DNA from: an uncultured Flavobacteriaceae bacterium
Lineage (GTDB): Bacteria; Bacteroidota; Bacteroidia; Flavobacteriales; Flavobacteriaceae
DNA length: 64,000 nt
Reading direction: 5' to 3'
NCBI GenBank assembly: GCA_947501845.1
Contig: CANMXP010000009.1
Coordinates: 143,364 to 207,363 of the forward strand
Made by a program: the position numbers and the translations under genes. The stretch's first letter is position 1. Each line of letters begins with the position of its first letter. The notes below the pieces were generated by a model. That model was not told the origin of the DNA and did not search any database. It saw only the letters and a program-made list of their open reading frames with translations. Shown here piece by piece: positions 46,509 through 54,418 of this stretch.

Positions 46509-47186
46509 ATGACAAAAGAAGTTCTTGACTGGTTGGATGACATGCGAAACTCTATCCGAGAACGTATAGAATCCTATAATAAATTGCCAGAATCTGCAAG
46601 AAAAAAATATGCGGACGTTAGCGAGTACTTCGACTGGCCCATTGAAGATCAACAAATGTGGGGACACCTTGGAGCCATTGAATGTGACGTAAATTATACC
46701 TGGGACGAATTAAAACCCAAGACCAAAAAAGAACTTGGCAGTAAAGCTGAAGCGGCCAATCTAGTCGCTATCATACTACGGGACGAATTTGATATCGATA
46801 TTGTTAATCAAGTGAAGTATAATGGCCAGCCACACTTCCTTATACATGATCAAATTAATGAATACGATTGGCAAACAGACGAAGAATATGGCTATAAAAA
46901 ACTCTCCAAGTTTATTGCCAGTAGAAATTTAGATAAGGGAAGTGCATTAAGGCTTTATTGGGAGGCATGTCCTGAGTTTTTTACGCAGTATGAAAGCCTA
47001 ACAGAAATTAAATGGGATCATGAAAAAACACTTTTTAGGTTGCTTAAAAAACTTGAAAAACGCCTTCTTGAGAATAAGTTTAAGACAAATGATATTCTTT
47101 ATATTCCCAGCCCCGAGTCGATAAAAAGCGAATCGGCCAAATGGGACATACCCGATATACTCCTTGAACCCAACCTAAAAATTTAG
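46509..47186 (+). CDS. DUF4274-like protein
   Basis: A 225-residue soluble acidic protein. The segment INEYDWQTDEEYGYKKLSKF followed by SRNLDKGSALRLYWEACPEF resembles DUF4274, a small domain often found in immunity-like proteins. The N-terminal third is a helical region (EVLDWLDDMRNSIRERIESY). No partner is adjacent. Its function is not known. Confidence 0.5.
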   Translation: MTKEVLDWLDDMRNSIRERIESYNKLPESARKKYADVSEYFDWPIEDQQMWGHLGAIECDVNYTWDELKPKTKKELGSKAEAANLVAIILRDEFDIDIVNQVKYNGQPHFLIHDQINEYDWQTDEEYGYKKLSKFIASRNLDKGSALRLYWEACPEFFTQYESLTEIKWDHEKTLFRLLKKLEKRLLENKFKTNDILYIPSPESIKSESAKWDIPDILLEPNLKI

Positions 47187-47256
47187 CTAAAAGAATGGGA
47201 CAAGTGTCAAACAATATTGGTATACAATTAAACACATTTAAAGAAATTACATATTT

Positions 47257-47292
47257 ATATTGTATTTATTTTAAATATTGTATTTATTTTAA
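47257..47292. repeat. 18-bp tandem duplication
   Basis: ATATTGTATTTATTTTAA occurs twice in tandem. It is 49 bases before the lipoprotein gene at 47341 and may shift the spacing of that gene's promoter. Confidence 0.7.
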
Positions 47293-47340
47293 CGCAACCC
47301 TTTTCATTATTTTACATCTAAATAAAAAAATAACAAACTC

Positions 47341-47790
47341 ATGAAAAAAATATTTTACTTCTTTATAATTGTAAACTTACTAGCTTGTAATAAAAATGAT
47401 GATAATCCATTAGAAAAGAATTCCAATGAAACTGAAAGTATTTCAGGTATATGGAAAATAGTTGCCTATAATGATTTAATAACAAACTCAACATTTACAA
47501 AACCAACAGATGATGCTTTTGGTGATGCCATAATTGAATTTGACGACACAACTGTTCCTCATAAGGTGTTAAGCGGTCAATTTACAGGAGAATTTTCTTA
47601 TGAATCTGAAAAAGCAATAAAAATAGATAATAATTACGCGCTTACAGAAATTTATGAACCGCAATGGGGTAGCGAAAGGTACAGATTATTATCTCTCGGA
47701 AATGGAGATTTAGAATATACCTTAAATGGAGATCATTTAGAAATACGCAATAGTGGGGAGAATATTGAGGCAATACTTGTTAGAGAATAA
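47341..47790 (+). CDS. lipocalin-like lipoprotein
   Basis: A 149-residue lipoprotein (NLLACNK, C16). After a short linker the sequence begins ISGIWKIVAYNDL, the usual start of small flavobacterial lipocalin-like/META-like domains, and continues with beta strands to VRE at the end. Function unknown. It is a single gene at the right edge of the island. Confidence 0.65.
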   Translation: MKKIFYFFIIVNLLACNKNDDNPLEKNSNETESISGIWKIVAYNDLITNSTFTKPTDDAFGDAIIEFDDTTVPHKVLSGQFTGEFSYESEKAIKIDNNYALTEIYEPQWGSERYRLLSLGNGDLEYTLNGDHLEIRNSGENIEAILVRE

Positions 47791-47890
47791 TATATCGAAA
47801 AACATTTTACAGGACTAAACACAGCACGGGCTATAATTCATGCAGTTGAATTCTACGGATTTTTTTCACAACGAAATTATAGCCAAAATC

Positions 47891-47996
47891 GTTAAACGAA
47901 CACTTCTAGTTAACATTAAAAAATCTTCGATGCCCTTCAGGATAGTACTAATAAAACAATTACTTTAAATCATCTTATTTTTTAGTTCTTTTTCTT
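47891..47996. repeat. direct repeat, copy B
   Basis: Second copy of the repeat at 39614-39717, same orientation, with about one difference in eight and a few gaps. Its right end corresponds to the 3' end of the XRE gene, which is not continued here. The rest of the gene-free stretch 47791-48394 holds the decayed remainder of the same module. Confidence 0.85.
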
Positions 47997-48166
47997 CCCT
48001 CAAAATTAATAACAATTTTATGAGTTATCAGCCTTCCCTGATCCTTATTTTTTCAACATAATCATTCTTATTTATTTTTTATTTAAAGCAAATCTAAAGA
48101 AAGGTCTTTTGGCGTGACTCACTTATTCGTGTGCAAGATGTACCTGTACCTGTGCCTATGAAACGT

Positions 48167-48289
48167 AATGGGTTCTTTATCATCTTCTCCATCTCGTATT
48201 TTAATAATAGGGAATTCATTTCTGTAAACACCACTGTTATTAATATAGAACTGTGTATTAAAACCAACAATATTGCTGGTGTTGTTTAG
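48167..48289 (+). pseudogene. remnant of the 107-residue ORF
   Basis: The frame reads NGFFIIFSISYFNNREFISV and continues to NNIAGVV and a stop. It matches the C-terminal 40 residues of the protein encoded at 40412 (DGFFTIFPIAYFNNRELISA and so on). The N-terminal two thirds are missing. Together with copy B of the direct repeat it shows that the XRE/107-residue-ORF module existed twice and that this copy has lost its middle. Confidence 0.85.
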
Positions 48290-48394
48290 TGATGAACAAA
48301 ATATCTGTCCTAACAAAATATAAAAACCTATCGAGCAAAAAATAAAACTTCTCAGGCAAACAGGTTTTCTAAAAAATGTGTTTCTTGCAAGGGC

Positions 48395-49246
48395 ATGAAA
48401 ATAAAGTCTATAGAGCTGTTCGGGAAAACATTGTTCAACTGGGTTACTATTCCCGAACTTATTAAAATGCCCACGCCCATGCCCGAAAACGAGGCAGGGT
48501 TTGTTTATGTTTTAAAAGGAAGCTGTATGAACTATACTGAAACCGATGAGCTAAAAATTTCTGAAAATCAGGCCGTATTGGCAAAAAGCGGAAACAGTAC
48601 ATTTAAAACTCTACCAGTAAATGGAAATACGGCATACAGTGCTATTTCTGTTCGTTTTCATAAAGACGTGCTCGATAAAATATACCATGGTTCAAACGCC
48701 CCTTTTCTAAAAAAACCGAACAGTCCACTCACTACCAATAGTGTTATGGTTAGTTCTAACATCCTTATAGAACAGTACATACAAAACATCATGTACCATT
48801 TCGACCATCAGGAGCTACTAGCCGAAGACCTGTTGGTACTAAAACTCAAAGAACTGCTTGCCTTACTTCTACAAACAGAGAATGCGCCCAAAGTTTTAGA
48901 GATTATGAACAATCTCTTTGAAAAAAAGACCTTTGAGTTTAAAGAAATTATAAAAGCACATATATACTCTTCGGTCTCTTTAGAAGAACTCGCACAGTTA
49001 ACCAACAACAGTATTTCTGCTTTTAAAAAAGAATTTAAACGCATTTACAACGATACCCCAAACCATTATATTATCAACCAAAGGGTTGAACGGGTGGCTG
49101 AATTGTTACCAAAATCCAATGATACCATTAGCAGCATTGCCTACGATTGCCAATTTAAAACCTTGGCACATCTATCGAGGGTTTTTAAAACAAAATATGG
49201 TGTAACGCCTTCAGAATACCGATCGAACTTCTCGGACAAACAATAA
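48395..49246 (+). CDS. AraC-family transcriptional regulator
   Basis: A 283-residue regulator. The first 170 residues form a cupin-like AraC sensor region (ENEAGFVYVLKGSC); the C-terminal 95 residues are the AraC helix-turn-helix domain (SLEELAQLTNNSISAFKKEF, then TISSIAYDCQFKTLAHLSRV and GVTPSEYR). It is followed after 67 bases by an SRPBCC gene on the same strand, so the pair is probably co-transcribed or the second gene is the target. A similar association occurs at 1232-3103. Confidence 0.92.
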   Translation: MKIKSIELFGKTLFNWVTIPELIKMPTPMPENEAGFVYVLKGSCMNYTETDELKISENQAVLAKSGNSTFKTLPVNGNTAYSAISVRFHKDVLDKIYHGSNAPFLKKPNSPLTTNSVMVSSNILIEQYIQNIMYHFDHQELLAEDLLVLKLKELLALLLQTENAPKVLEIMNNLFEKKTFEFKEIIKAHIYSSVSLEELAQLTNNSISAFKKEFKRIYNDTPNHYIINQRVERVAELLPKSNDTISSIAYDCQFKTLAHLSRVFKTKYGVTPSEYRSNFSDKQ

Positions 49247-49313
49247 AACCTCTCAGGTAAACCTACCTTAGCGCTTACTGTTACTTTTATCCTATTATTA
49301 ATTATTAAATAAG

Positions 49314-49922
49314 ATGAAAAGAAAAAAAACAATATGCCTTATTTTAATAGGGCTTGGTTTAACAATCTTAACCGGAGCAGTTATGGGACAAGAAAAAAAA
49401 AGTTACAAAGAAATTGAACGAACATTAAAAAGCGATACCATTAATGTATCGGCAGATTCGCTTTGGACCATTCTGAGAGCATTTGACAAAGTGAGCCATT
49501 GGGCATCTGCATTAGATCATTCAGAAGGCACTGGTAAAGCTAAATTTGAAGGAACAACCTGTAACGAAAGGGTTTGTTTACAGAAAAACAAAAAACTGGT
49601 AGAAGAACTCATCATGTTTAATGATGAAAACATGGAACTCGCCTATGTGATGACCGAGGGCGCCCCTGGTTTTGTAAAACTGGCCAAAAACCATTGGACT
49701 GTACATGAAATTAGTACCAATAAATCCTTGGTACAAATGAATGTTACTATGCGCCTATTTAAATTCATGGGCTTTTTTCTAGGAGGAATTATTACAAAAG
49801 AAATGACCAAACAGGTTGCAACGCTACTCAACGATTTAAAAATCTATGCAGAAACTGGTGAAATATCCGAAGCGAAAAAAGTACAAATATCAAAACTAAA
49901 AAAAGAAAAGCTCATAAAATAA
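49314..49922 (+). CDS. secreted SRPBCC-family protein
   Basis: A 202-residue protein. Residues 1-25 are a signal peptide or membrane anchor (ICLILIGLGLTILTGAVMG). The rest is an SRPBCC hydrophobic-ligand-binding domain (VSADSLWTILRAFDKVSHWA, HWTVHEIS, and a C-terminal helix). Export of an SRPBCC domain is uncommon. It follows the AraC-type regulator and ends in a hairpin. Confidence 0.78.
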   Translation: MKRKKTICLILIGLGLTILTGAVMGQEKKSYKEIERTLKSDTINVSADSLWTILRAFDKVSHWASALDHSEGTGKAKFEGTTCNERVCLQKNKKLVEELIMFNDENMELAYVMTEGAPGFVKLAKNHWTVHEISTNKSLVQMNVTMRLFKFMGFFLGGIITKEMTKQVATLLNDLKIYAETGEISEAKKVQISKLKKEKLIK

Positions 49923-49931
49923 AACAGTATT

Positions 49932-49971
49932 AGGAGAATAACCATTGATGGTTTTCCTCAATGGTTATTCT
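49932..49971. terminator. terminator hairpin between convergent genes
   Basis: GAGAATAACCATTGA pairs perfectly with TCAATGGTTATTCTC around a 9-base loop. It lies between the SRPBCC gene (plus) and the HxlR gene (minus). The T-run after the stem is short, so the strength is uncertain. Confidence 0.65.
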
Positions 49972-49981
49972 CTCAACATCT

Positions 49982-50341
49982 TTAAGCACCCAAATCATAA
50001 CTTTTACCCCATGCACATAAACTTTCAAAAATGGGGAGTAAACTTTCTCCCTTACTAGTAAGTATATAGCGAACACCAAGAGGAATAGTATCGGGAATAG
50101 CCCTTTTAATGATAATGTTTTGCTTTTCTAAAGTATTTAGTTTTCTACTTAAAACCTGTTCCGATATATTTGGTAACTCTTCCTTCATCAAATGAAAACG
50201 ATTAGCCCCTTGAGAAATTGAAAATATAATTTGAGAAACCCAACGTGAACCAATAACATCAATAGCAACATTTAATGCACATCTTTCATGTAAATATTTT
50301 TCATTTATAAAATTTGTTGAATTTTTTTTACGCATAACCAC
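49982..50341 (-). CDS. HxlR-family transcriptional regulator
   Basis: A 119-residue winged-helix regulator of the HxlR type: CALNVAIDVIGSRWVSQIIF, then RFHLMKEELPNISEQVLSRK and the wing IPLGVRYILTSKGESL. It has a Cys near the N-terminus (about residue 21), where some family members sense redox or aldehyde stress. It is divergent from the metallo-beta-lactamase-fold lipoprotein, and an 8-base inverted repeat lies between them. Confidence 0.92.
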   Translation of the reverse strand: MVMRKKNSTNFINEKYLHERCALNVAIDVIGSRWVSQIIFSISQGANRFHLMKEELPNISEQVLSRKLNTLEKQNIIIKRAIPDTIPLGVRYILTSKGESLLPIFESLCAWGKSYDLGA

Positions 50342-50359
50342 CTTATTTTATAGCTCACT

Positions 50360-50388
50360 ATTTTGTTAGTTATTGTACAAAACAAAAT
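50360..50388. promoter_or_regulatory. inverted repeat in HxlR/MBL intergenic region
   Basis: ATTTTGTT and AACAAAAT with a 13-base spacer, in the 100-base gap between the divergent HxlR and MBL genes. This is a plausible HxlR operator. Confidence 0.4.
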
Positions 50389-50441
50389 GCTTACTGAATT
50401 TTGCAATAAAATTACAAAACAATATAAAACTTAAAATTAGG

Positions 50442-51296
50442 ATGAAAAAAATAATAGTGTTATTAGCAATTACAATTTGTGTTTTCAATTGTAAAAAATT
50501 AGAAAAAAAAGATAATAGTAAAACAAATACTGAAGTAAAGTTATATGTATTGGATGGCGGCACCATTTTAGTAAACAAATTAGAAGTTTTTTCTCAAGAC
50601 ACTACATATACAGGGCAATCAAAACAACTTGCAGATCCTTATTTTGTTGTTGTTCACCCAAAAGGGAATTTAATTTGGGATGCTGGTTTACCAGAAAGTT
50701 TAGTTGTAGAGAACCCAGTTACAGATCCATCTGGAGTTTTTACAATGCAAAGACCAGATTCATTAATAAATCAGTTAAAATCCATTAACTTAAAAATTGA
50801 AGATTTTAAATACATTGCTTTATCTCATAGCCATTTTGATCACATTGGGCATGCCTATTATTTTAAAAATGCCACTTGGTTGGTACAAGAAAGCGAATAT
50901 AATTTTATAACCAGCGATTCTGAAAAATTAAAAAAAGAAGATGTTTATAACTCAATAAAAGAATTAACCAACATTAAAAAATTAAATGGCGATTTTGATG
51001 TATTTGGAGATGGAAAAGTAATTATAAAGGCCATGCCTGGCCATACTATAGGCCATCAAGTTTTATATGTTGAAGCCGGTTTAAAAAAACCTATTCTATT
51101 GACTGGCGATTTATATCATTTTGAAGAAAACCGAAAAAACAAAGGTGTCCCTTCATTTAATCATGATGTGGAAAAAACTTTAAAAAGCATGACAGATTTT
51201 GAAAATTTTGCTAAGAAAAATAATGCAGAAATAATTATTCAGCATTCCAAAGAAGATTTTAAAAAACTACAAGCATTGTTGAAAAAACAGCATTAA
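50442..51296 (+). CDS. metallo-beta-lactamase-fold hydrolase lipoprotein
   Basis: A 284-residue MBL-fold hydrolase. The metal motif is H129-x-H131-x-D133-H134 (SHSHFDHIGH), followed by GHTIGH and LTGDLYHF. The pattern is that of the N-acyl-homoserine-lactonase-like branch. I chose the ATG at 50442 because it gives a lipoprotein signal (CVFNCKK, C17); 23 codons upstream are also open. It is divergent from the HxlR regulator, which probably controls it. The true substrate is unknown. Confidence 0.87.
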   Translation: MKKIIVLLAITICVFNCKKLEKKDNSKTNTEVKLYVLDGGTILVNKLEVFSQDTTYTGQSKQLADPYFVVVHPKGNLIWDAGLPESLVVENPVTDPSGVFTMQRPDSLINQLKSINLKIEDFKYIALSHSHFDHIGHAYYFKNATWLVQESEYNFITSDSEKLKKEDVYNSIKELTNIKKLNGDFDVFGDGKVIIKAMPGHTIGHQVLYVEAGLKKPILLTGDLYHFEENRKNKGVPSFNHDVEKTLKSMTDFENFAKKNNAEIIIQHSKEDFKKLQALLKKQH

Positions 51297-51372
51297 ACAA
51301 GCCACTCGAAATCAATTCTAAAAAAATTTTAACAAAAAAACAACCCCTGACATAATACGACACAAACCCGAA

Positions 51373-51380
51373 TAACTTTG
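51373..51380 (+). promoter_or_regulatory. TAACTTTG -7 promoter element
   Basis: Match to TAnnTTTG, 34 bases before the VOC gene. No clear -33 element is seen. Confidence 0.4.
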
Positions 51381-51414
51381 CATATAAGTTTAATAATTAA
51401 AATCAATTTAAAAA

Positions 51415-51792
51415 ATGAAAAATGCAATTAGCTGGTTTGAAATTCCAGTAAAAGACTATGAAAGAGCCAAAAAGTTTTATGCTACGGTAACAAATTCAGA
51501 AATTAAAGATCATCACATGCCAGAACAAAACGTGAAATACGGTGTGTTTCCATACGATAATGACAACAATGGTATAGGCGGGGGTCTTATTCAAGCAGAA
51601 GGGCAAGCACCAACAACCGATGGTCCTACTATTTATTTAAACGGAGGCGAAGACTTAAGTGAGTCATTAGGTAAGGTAGAATCTGCTGGAGGTAAAATAA
51701 TTATGCCAAAAACTGATATTGGTGAAAATGGTTTCATGGCTCAATTTATTGATACAGAAGGTAATCGCATAGCGTTGCATTCATTTATGTAA
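51415..51792 (+). CDS. VOC-family protein
   Basis: A 125-residue protein of the glyoxalase/vicinal-oxygen-chelate fold. It begins AISWFEIPVKDYERAKKFYA and closes with MAQFIDTEGNRIALHSFM, the usual ends of single-domain VOC proteins. It may bind a small ligand or metal. The next gene, a YafY-type regulator on the same strand 64 bases on, may be related to its control. Confidence 0.88.
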   Translation: MKNAISWFEIPVKDYERAKKFYATVTNSEIKDHHMPEQNVKYGVFPYDNDNNGIGGGLIQAEGQAPTTDGPTIYLNGGEDLSESLGKVESAGGKIIMPKTDIGENGFMAQFIDTEGNRIALHSFM

Positions 51793-51818
51793 AGCAATCT
51801 ACAATCAAAAAACGACAG

Positions 51819-51851
51819 GATAGCGAATTGTTATACGGTTCGCTATCTTTG
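51819..51851 (+). promoter_or_regulatory. operator-like palindrome fused to -7 element
   Basis: GATAGCGAA and TTCGCTATC with an 11-base spacer; the right arm runs into TATCTTTG (51844-51851). The YafY-type gene starts only 5 bases later, so its transcript would be leaderless. The palindrome overlaps the promoter and fits self-regulation. Confidence 0.55.
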
Positions 51852-51856
51852 CTTTT

Positions 51857-52546
51857 ATGTCTCAGTTACCAAGACTCATATCAATTCTAACACTGTTAAA
51901 ATCGAAACGTCTTTTAACAGCCAGTGAACTTGCCAAAAAGTTTGATGTTAGCATAAGAACCGTTTACAGAGACATTAGAAAACTTGAAGAAGCTGGTGTA
52001 CCTATTACTACCATAGAAGGTAGAGGGTATTCCTTAATGGAAGGTTACGCTGTGGCCCCCGTACAGTTTACCGAAAAACAGGCCAATGCCCTGATTACGG
52101 CAGAGCATTTAATAAACCAATCTAAAGATGTTTCATTTATTCAAGATTTTAATGAGGCTCTAACCAAAATTAAATCGGTTTTTAGAACTTCTATCCAAGA
52201 AAAAAGTGAACTGTTACAAAGTAAAATCCACATTTTCAACCCCACCTACGAAAACATATCCAGCAACGCCCTTTCTGAAATACAACTGGCTATTACCAAC
52301 TTTGATTTTATAGAAATTAATTACCGCAAAGCGAACGACACCAATATTACTTTCAGAAAAATAGAACCCTATGCCATGTATTCCACACAACACAAATGGA
52401 TATTAATTGCATGGTGCCATTTACGACAAGATTATCGCTCCTTTAGAGTTGACAGGATTCAACATTTTAAAATTCTACAAGAAAAATTTGAAGATAGAAA
52501 ATTTAACCTACAAGCTTATTTTCGATCCTGCCCGTACCAGAACTAA
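51857..52546 (+). CDS. YafY-type HTH/WYL transcriptional regulator
   Basis: A 229-residue regulator with an N-terminal HTH_11 domain (RLLTASELAKKFDVSIRTVY) and a C-terminal WYL ligand-binding domain (IEINYRKANDTNITFRKIEP and HKWILIAWCHLRQDYRSFRV). WYL domains sense nucleic-acid or other ligands, and such proteins control diverse genes. Its own promoter overlaps a perfect 9-base palindrome. Confidence 0.92.
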   Translation: MSQLPRLISILTLLKSKRLLTASELAKKFDVSIRTVYRDIRKLEEAGVPITTIEGRGYSLMEGYAVAPVQFTEKQANALITAEHLINQSKDVSFIQDFNEALTKIKSVFRTSIQEKSELLQSKIHIFNPTYENISSNALSEIQLAITNFDFIEINYRKANDTNITFRKIEPYAMYSTQHKWILIAWCHLRQDYRSFRVDRIQHFKILQEKFEDRKFNLQAYFRSCPYQN

Positions 52547-52634
52547 TAAATCATAATTTATGTAACTTTTTGCTCATAAATGACACCTACCTAAAGTAAT
52601 AAAATAGAAGATATATATCTGGTCTTTATAAAAT

Positions 52635-53711
52635 ATGGATAAACGAATTATAGGTGTTGATGTAGCAAGAGCCTTCGCCGTTATAGGAATGATTATTGTT
52701 AATTTTAAAATGGTGTTTGGTCATGAAGGACAAAGTCTGTTTCGCACATTTTCTAATATTTTTGACGGTAAAGCTGCTGCTACCTTTGTTGTTTTAGCAG
52801 GTATCGGACTTGCATTTATGACCAATTCTTCAATAAAACAAAACAATGTTCTAAAACTAAAAAGAGCAAAAATAAAAATTCTAAAAAGAGCACTATTTCT
52901 TTTTATTATTGGTCTTTCTTATATCTTTATTTGGCCCGCAGATATCTTACATTTTTATGGGATTTACATGCTAGCTACTTTGTTTTTTATAAAAAGAGCT
53001 CCTAAAATAGCACTACGCTTCGCTTTGGTATTGATTTTTATTTATCCCATACTCATGCTCTTTTTTAATTATGATACCAATTGGGATTTTTCCACATACT
53101 CGTATCATAATTTTTGGAGACTAAAAGACTTCTTTATAAACCTTTTATACAATGGTTTTCATCCTGTGATTCCTTGGTTAGCATTTATGCTTATTGGCTT
53201 ATGGTTTGGAAAACAAAATTTGAATAACGATAATTTCTTAAAAAAAGTACTTTGGGGGAGCTTATCAATTTTTATAGTAATACAATTAGCTTCTAAATTA
53301 TCAATCGATTTACTATCTGAAAACAACGAAAGCATTGCTAATGAATTATCTCAAGTTCTTGGTCCTAGTCCTATGCCCCCATTACCCATCTACATGCTAT
53401 CTGGAAGCAGTATAGCCCTTTTTATTATTTCTATCTGTATTTTAATATCTCGCAAATTCAATAATAACATTATAATTATTGCTTTAACAAAAACAGGACA
53501 ACTTGCCCTTACATTTTATGTAGCTCATGTGATTATTGGGATGGGACTTGTTCAAGTATTTAGTACAACAGAATTAGGGATGTTTTCATTAAACTTTTCT
53601 TTAGTTTATGCTTTAGTATTTAGCTTGCTTTGTGTTATTTTCGCTATAATATGGACAAAATATAAAAAATCTGGACCTCTGGAATGGATTATGAGGAAGT
53701 TAACTGAATAA
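52635..53711 (+). CDS. DUF418/HGSNAT-type membrane protein
   Basis: A 358-residue integral membrane protein with about ten segments. The N-terminal GVDVARAFAVIGMIIVNF and the closing GPLEWIMRKLT are typical of the DUF418/heparan-alpha-glucosaminide acetyltransferase-like group, which includes membrane acyltransferases. No substrate can be assigned. It starts a run of plus-strand genes (MOSC and DEAD-box follow after 28 and 43 bases). Confidence 0.8.
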   Translation: MDKRIIGVDVARAFAVIGMIIVNFKMVFGHEGQSLFRTFSNIFDGKAAATFVVLAGIGLAFMTNSSIKQNNVLKLKRAKIKILKRALFLFIIGLSYIFIWPADILHFYGIYMLATLFFIKRAPKIALRFALVLIFIYPILMLFFNYDTNWDFSTYSYHNFWRLKDFFINLLYNGFHPVIPWLAFMLIGLWFGKQNLNNDNFLKKVLWGSLSIFIVIQLASKLSIDLLSENNESIANELSQVLGPSPMPPLPIYMLSGSSIALFIISICILISRKFNNNIIIIALTKTGQLALTFYVAHVIIGMGLVQVFSTTELGMFSLNFSLVYALVFSLLCVIFAIIWTKYKKSGPLEWIMRKLTE

Positions 53712-53739
53712 ACAATTAGCCACAAAACAAGCAATAGCT

Positions 53740-54375
53740 ATGAAAATTATTTCCACCAACACCGCCAAACCAACTTCTATTGTTTGGAACGGAAAAGAAC
53801 TCACCACGGGCATTTATAAAAAACCAACAAACACAGCTATTTTCTTAGGAAAAGAAGGTGTACGAAATGATGAAGTATCAGATAAAAAAGTACACGGCGG
53901 TACATTCAAGGCTTGTTACATATTTTCTGAAGTACATTACGCTTATTGGAAAAATCGATACCCCAATTTAGATTGGGATTACGGCATGTTTGGTGAAAAC
54001 CTTACAGTTTCAAATTTAAACGAAAAAGAAACCTACATTGGTGATATTTATGAAATTGGCGAGGTTATCGTGCAAGTTACGCAACCCCGAGAGCCCTGTT
54101 TTAAATTCGGTATTAAATTTGGCACTCAAAGCGCTTTAAAAGAATTTATAGAACATGGCTTTTCTGGAACTTATGTACGCATTTTAAAGGAAGGATTTGT
54201 AAAAAACGGAGACACCATCAAACTCATAGAACAGGCAAACAATAGCTTGACCACATGGCAATTTTTTGATCTATTATTTTCAAAAAATAAAAATGAAAGC
54301 TTAATTAAACGAGCCATTGAAAATGAAGCTTTACCGTTGAGGAAACGAGAAAAACTAAAAAAGTTCATAAAATAA
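53740..54375 (+). CDS. MOSC-domain protein
   Basis: A 211-residue protein of the YiiM-like group. The MOSC core covers about residues 5-165 with KVHGGTFKACYIFSEVHYAYW, FGENLTV, and the Cys-containing TQPREPCFKFG that corresponds to the conserved Cys of the family. MOSC domains handle sulfur bound to molybdenum cofactor and related sulfurated or N-hydroxylated compounds. It is closely packed behind the DUF418-type gene. Confidence 0.9.
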   Translation: MKIISTNTAKPTSIVWNGKELTTGIYKKPTNTAIFLGKEGVRNDEVSDKKVHGGTFKACYIFSEVHYAYWKNRYPNLDWDYGMFGENLTVSNLNEKETYIGDIYEIGEVIVQVTQPREPCFKFGIKFGTQSALKEFIEHGFSGTYVRILKEGFVKNGDTIKLIEQANNSLTTWQFFDLLFSKNKNESLIKRAIENEALPLRKREKLKKFIK

Positions 54376-54393
54376 ACAGAGTTAATTTTGGCG

Positions 54394-54401
54394 TATCTTT
54401 G
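54394..54401 (+). promoter_or_regulatory. TATCTTTG -7 element upstream of DEAD-box helicase
   Basis: Match to TAnnTTTG, 17 bases before the start codon, in the 43-base gap between the MOSC and DEAD-box genes. It suggests that the helicase has its own promoter. Confidence 0.5.
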
Positions 54402-54418
54402 TGGCATAAAATTTAGAC

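Noticed and set aside
34937..47790. A classical integron
   Set aside because: No integrase gene or attI is in the window and only the RYYYAAC side of the attC core is seen after some genes. It is kept as a hypothesis only.
50442..51296. Quorum-quenching AHL lactonase
   Set aside because: The fold and metal motif fit, but substrate preference in this family cannot be read from sequence, and no quorum-sensing genes are nearby.
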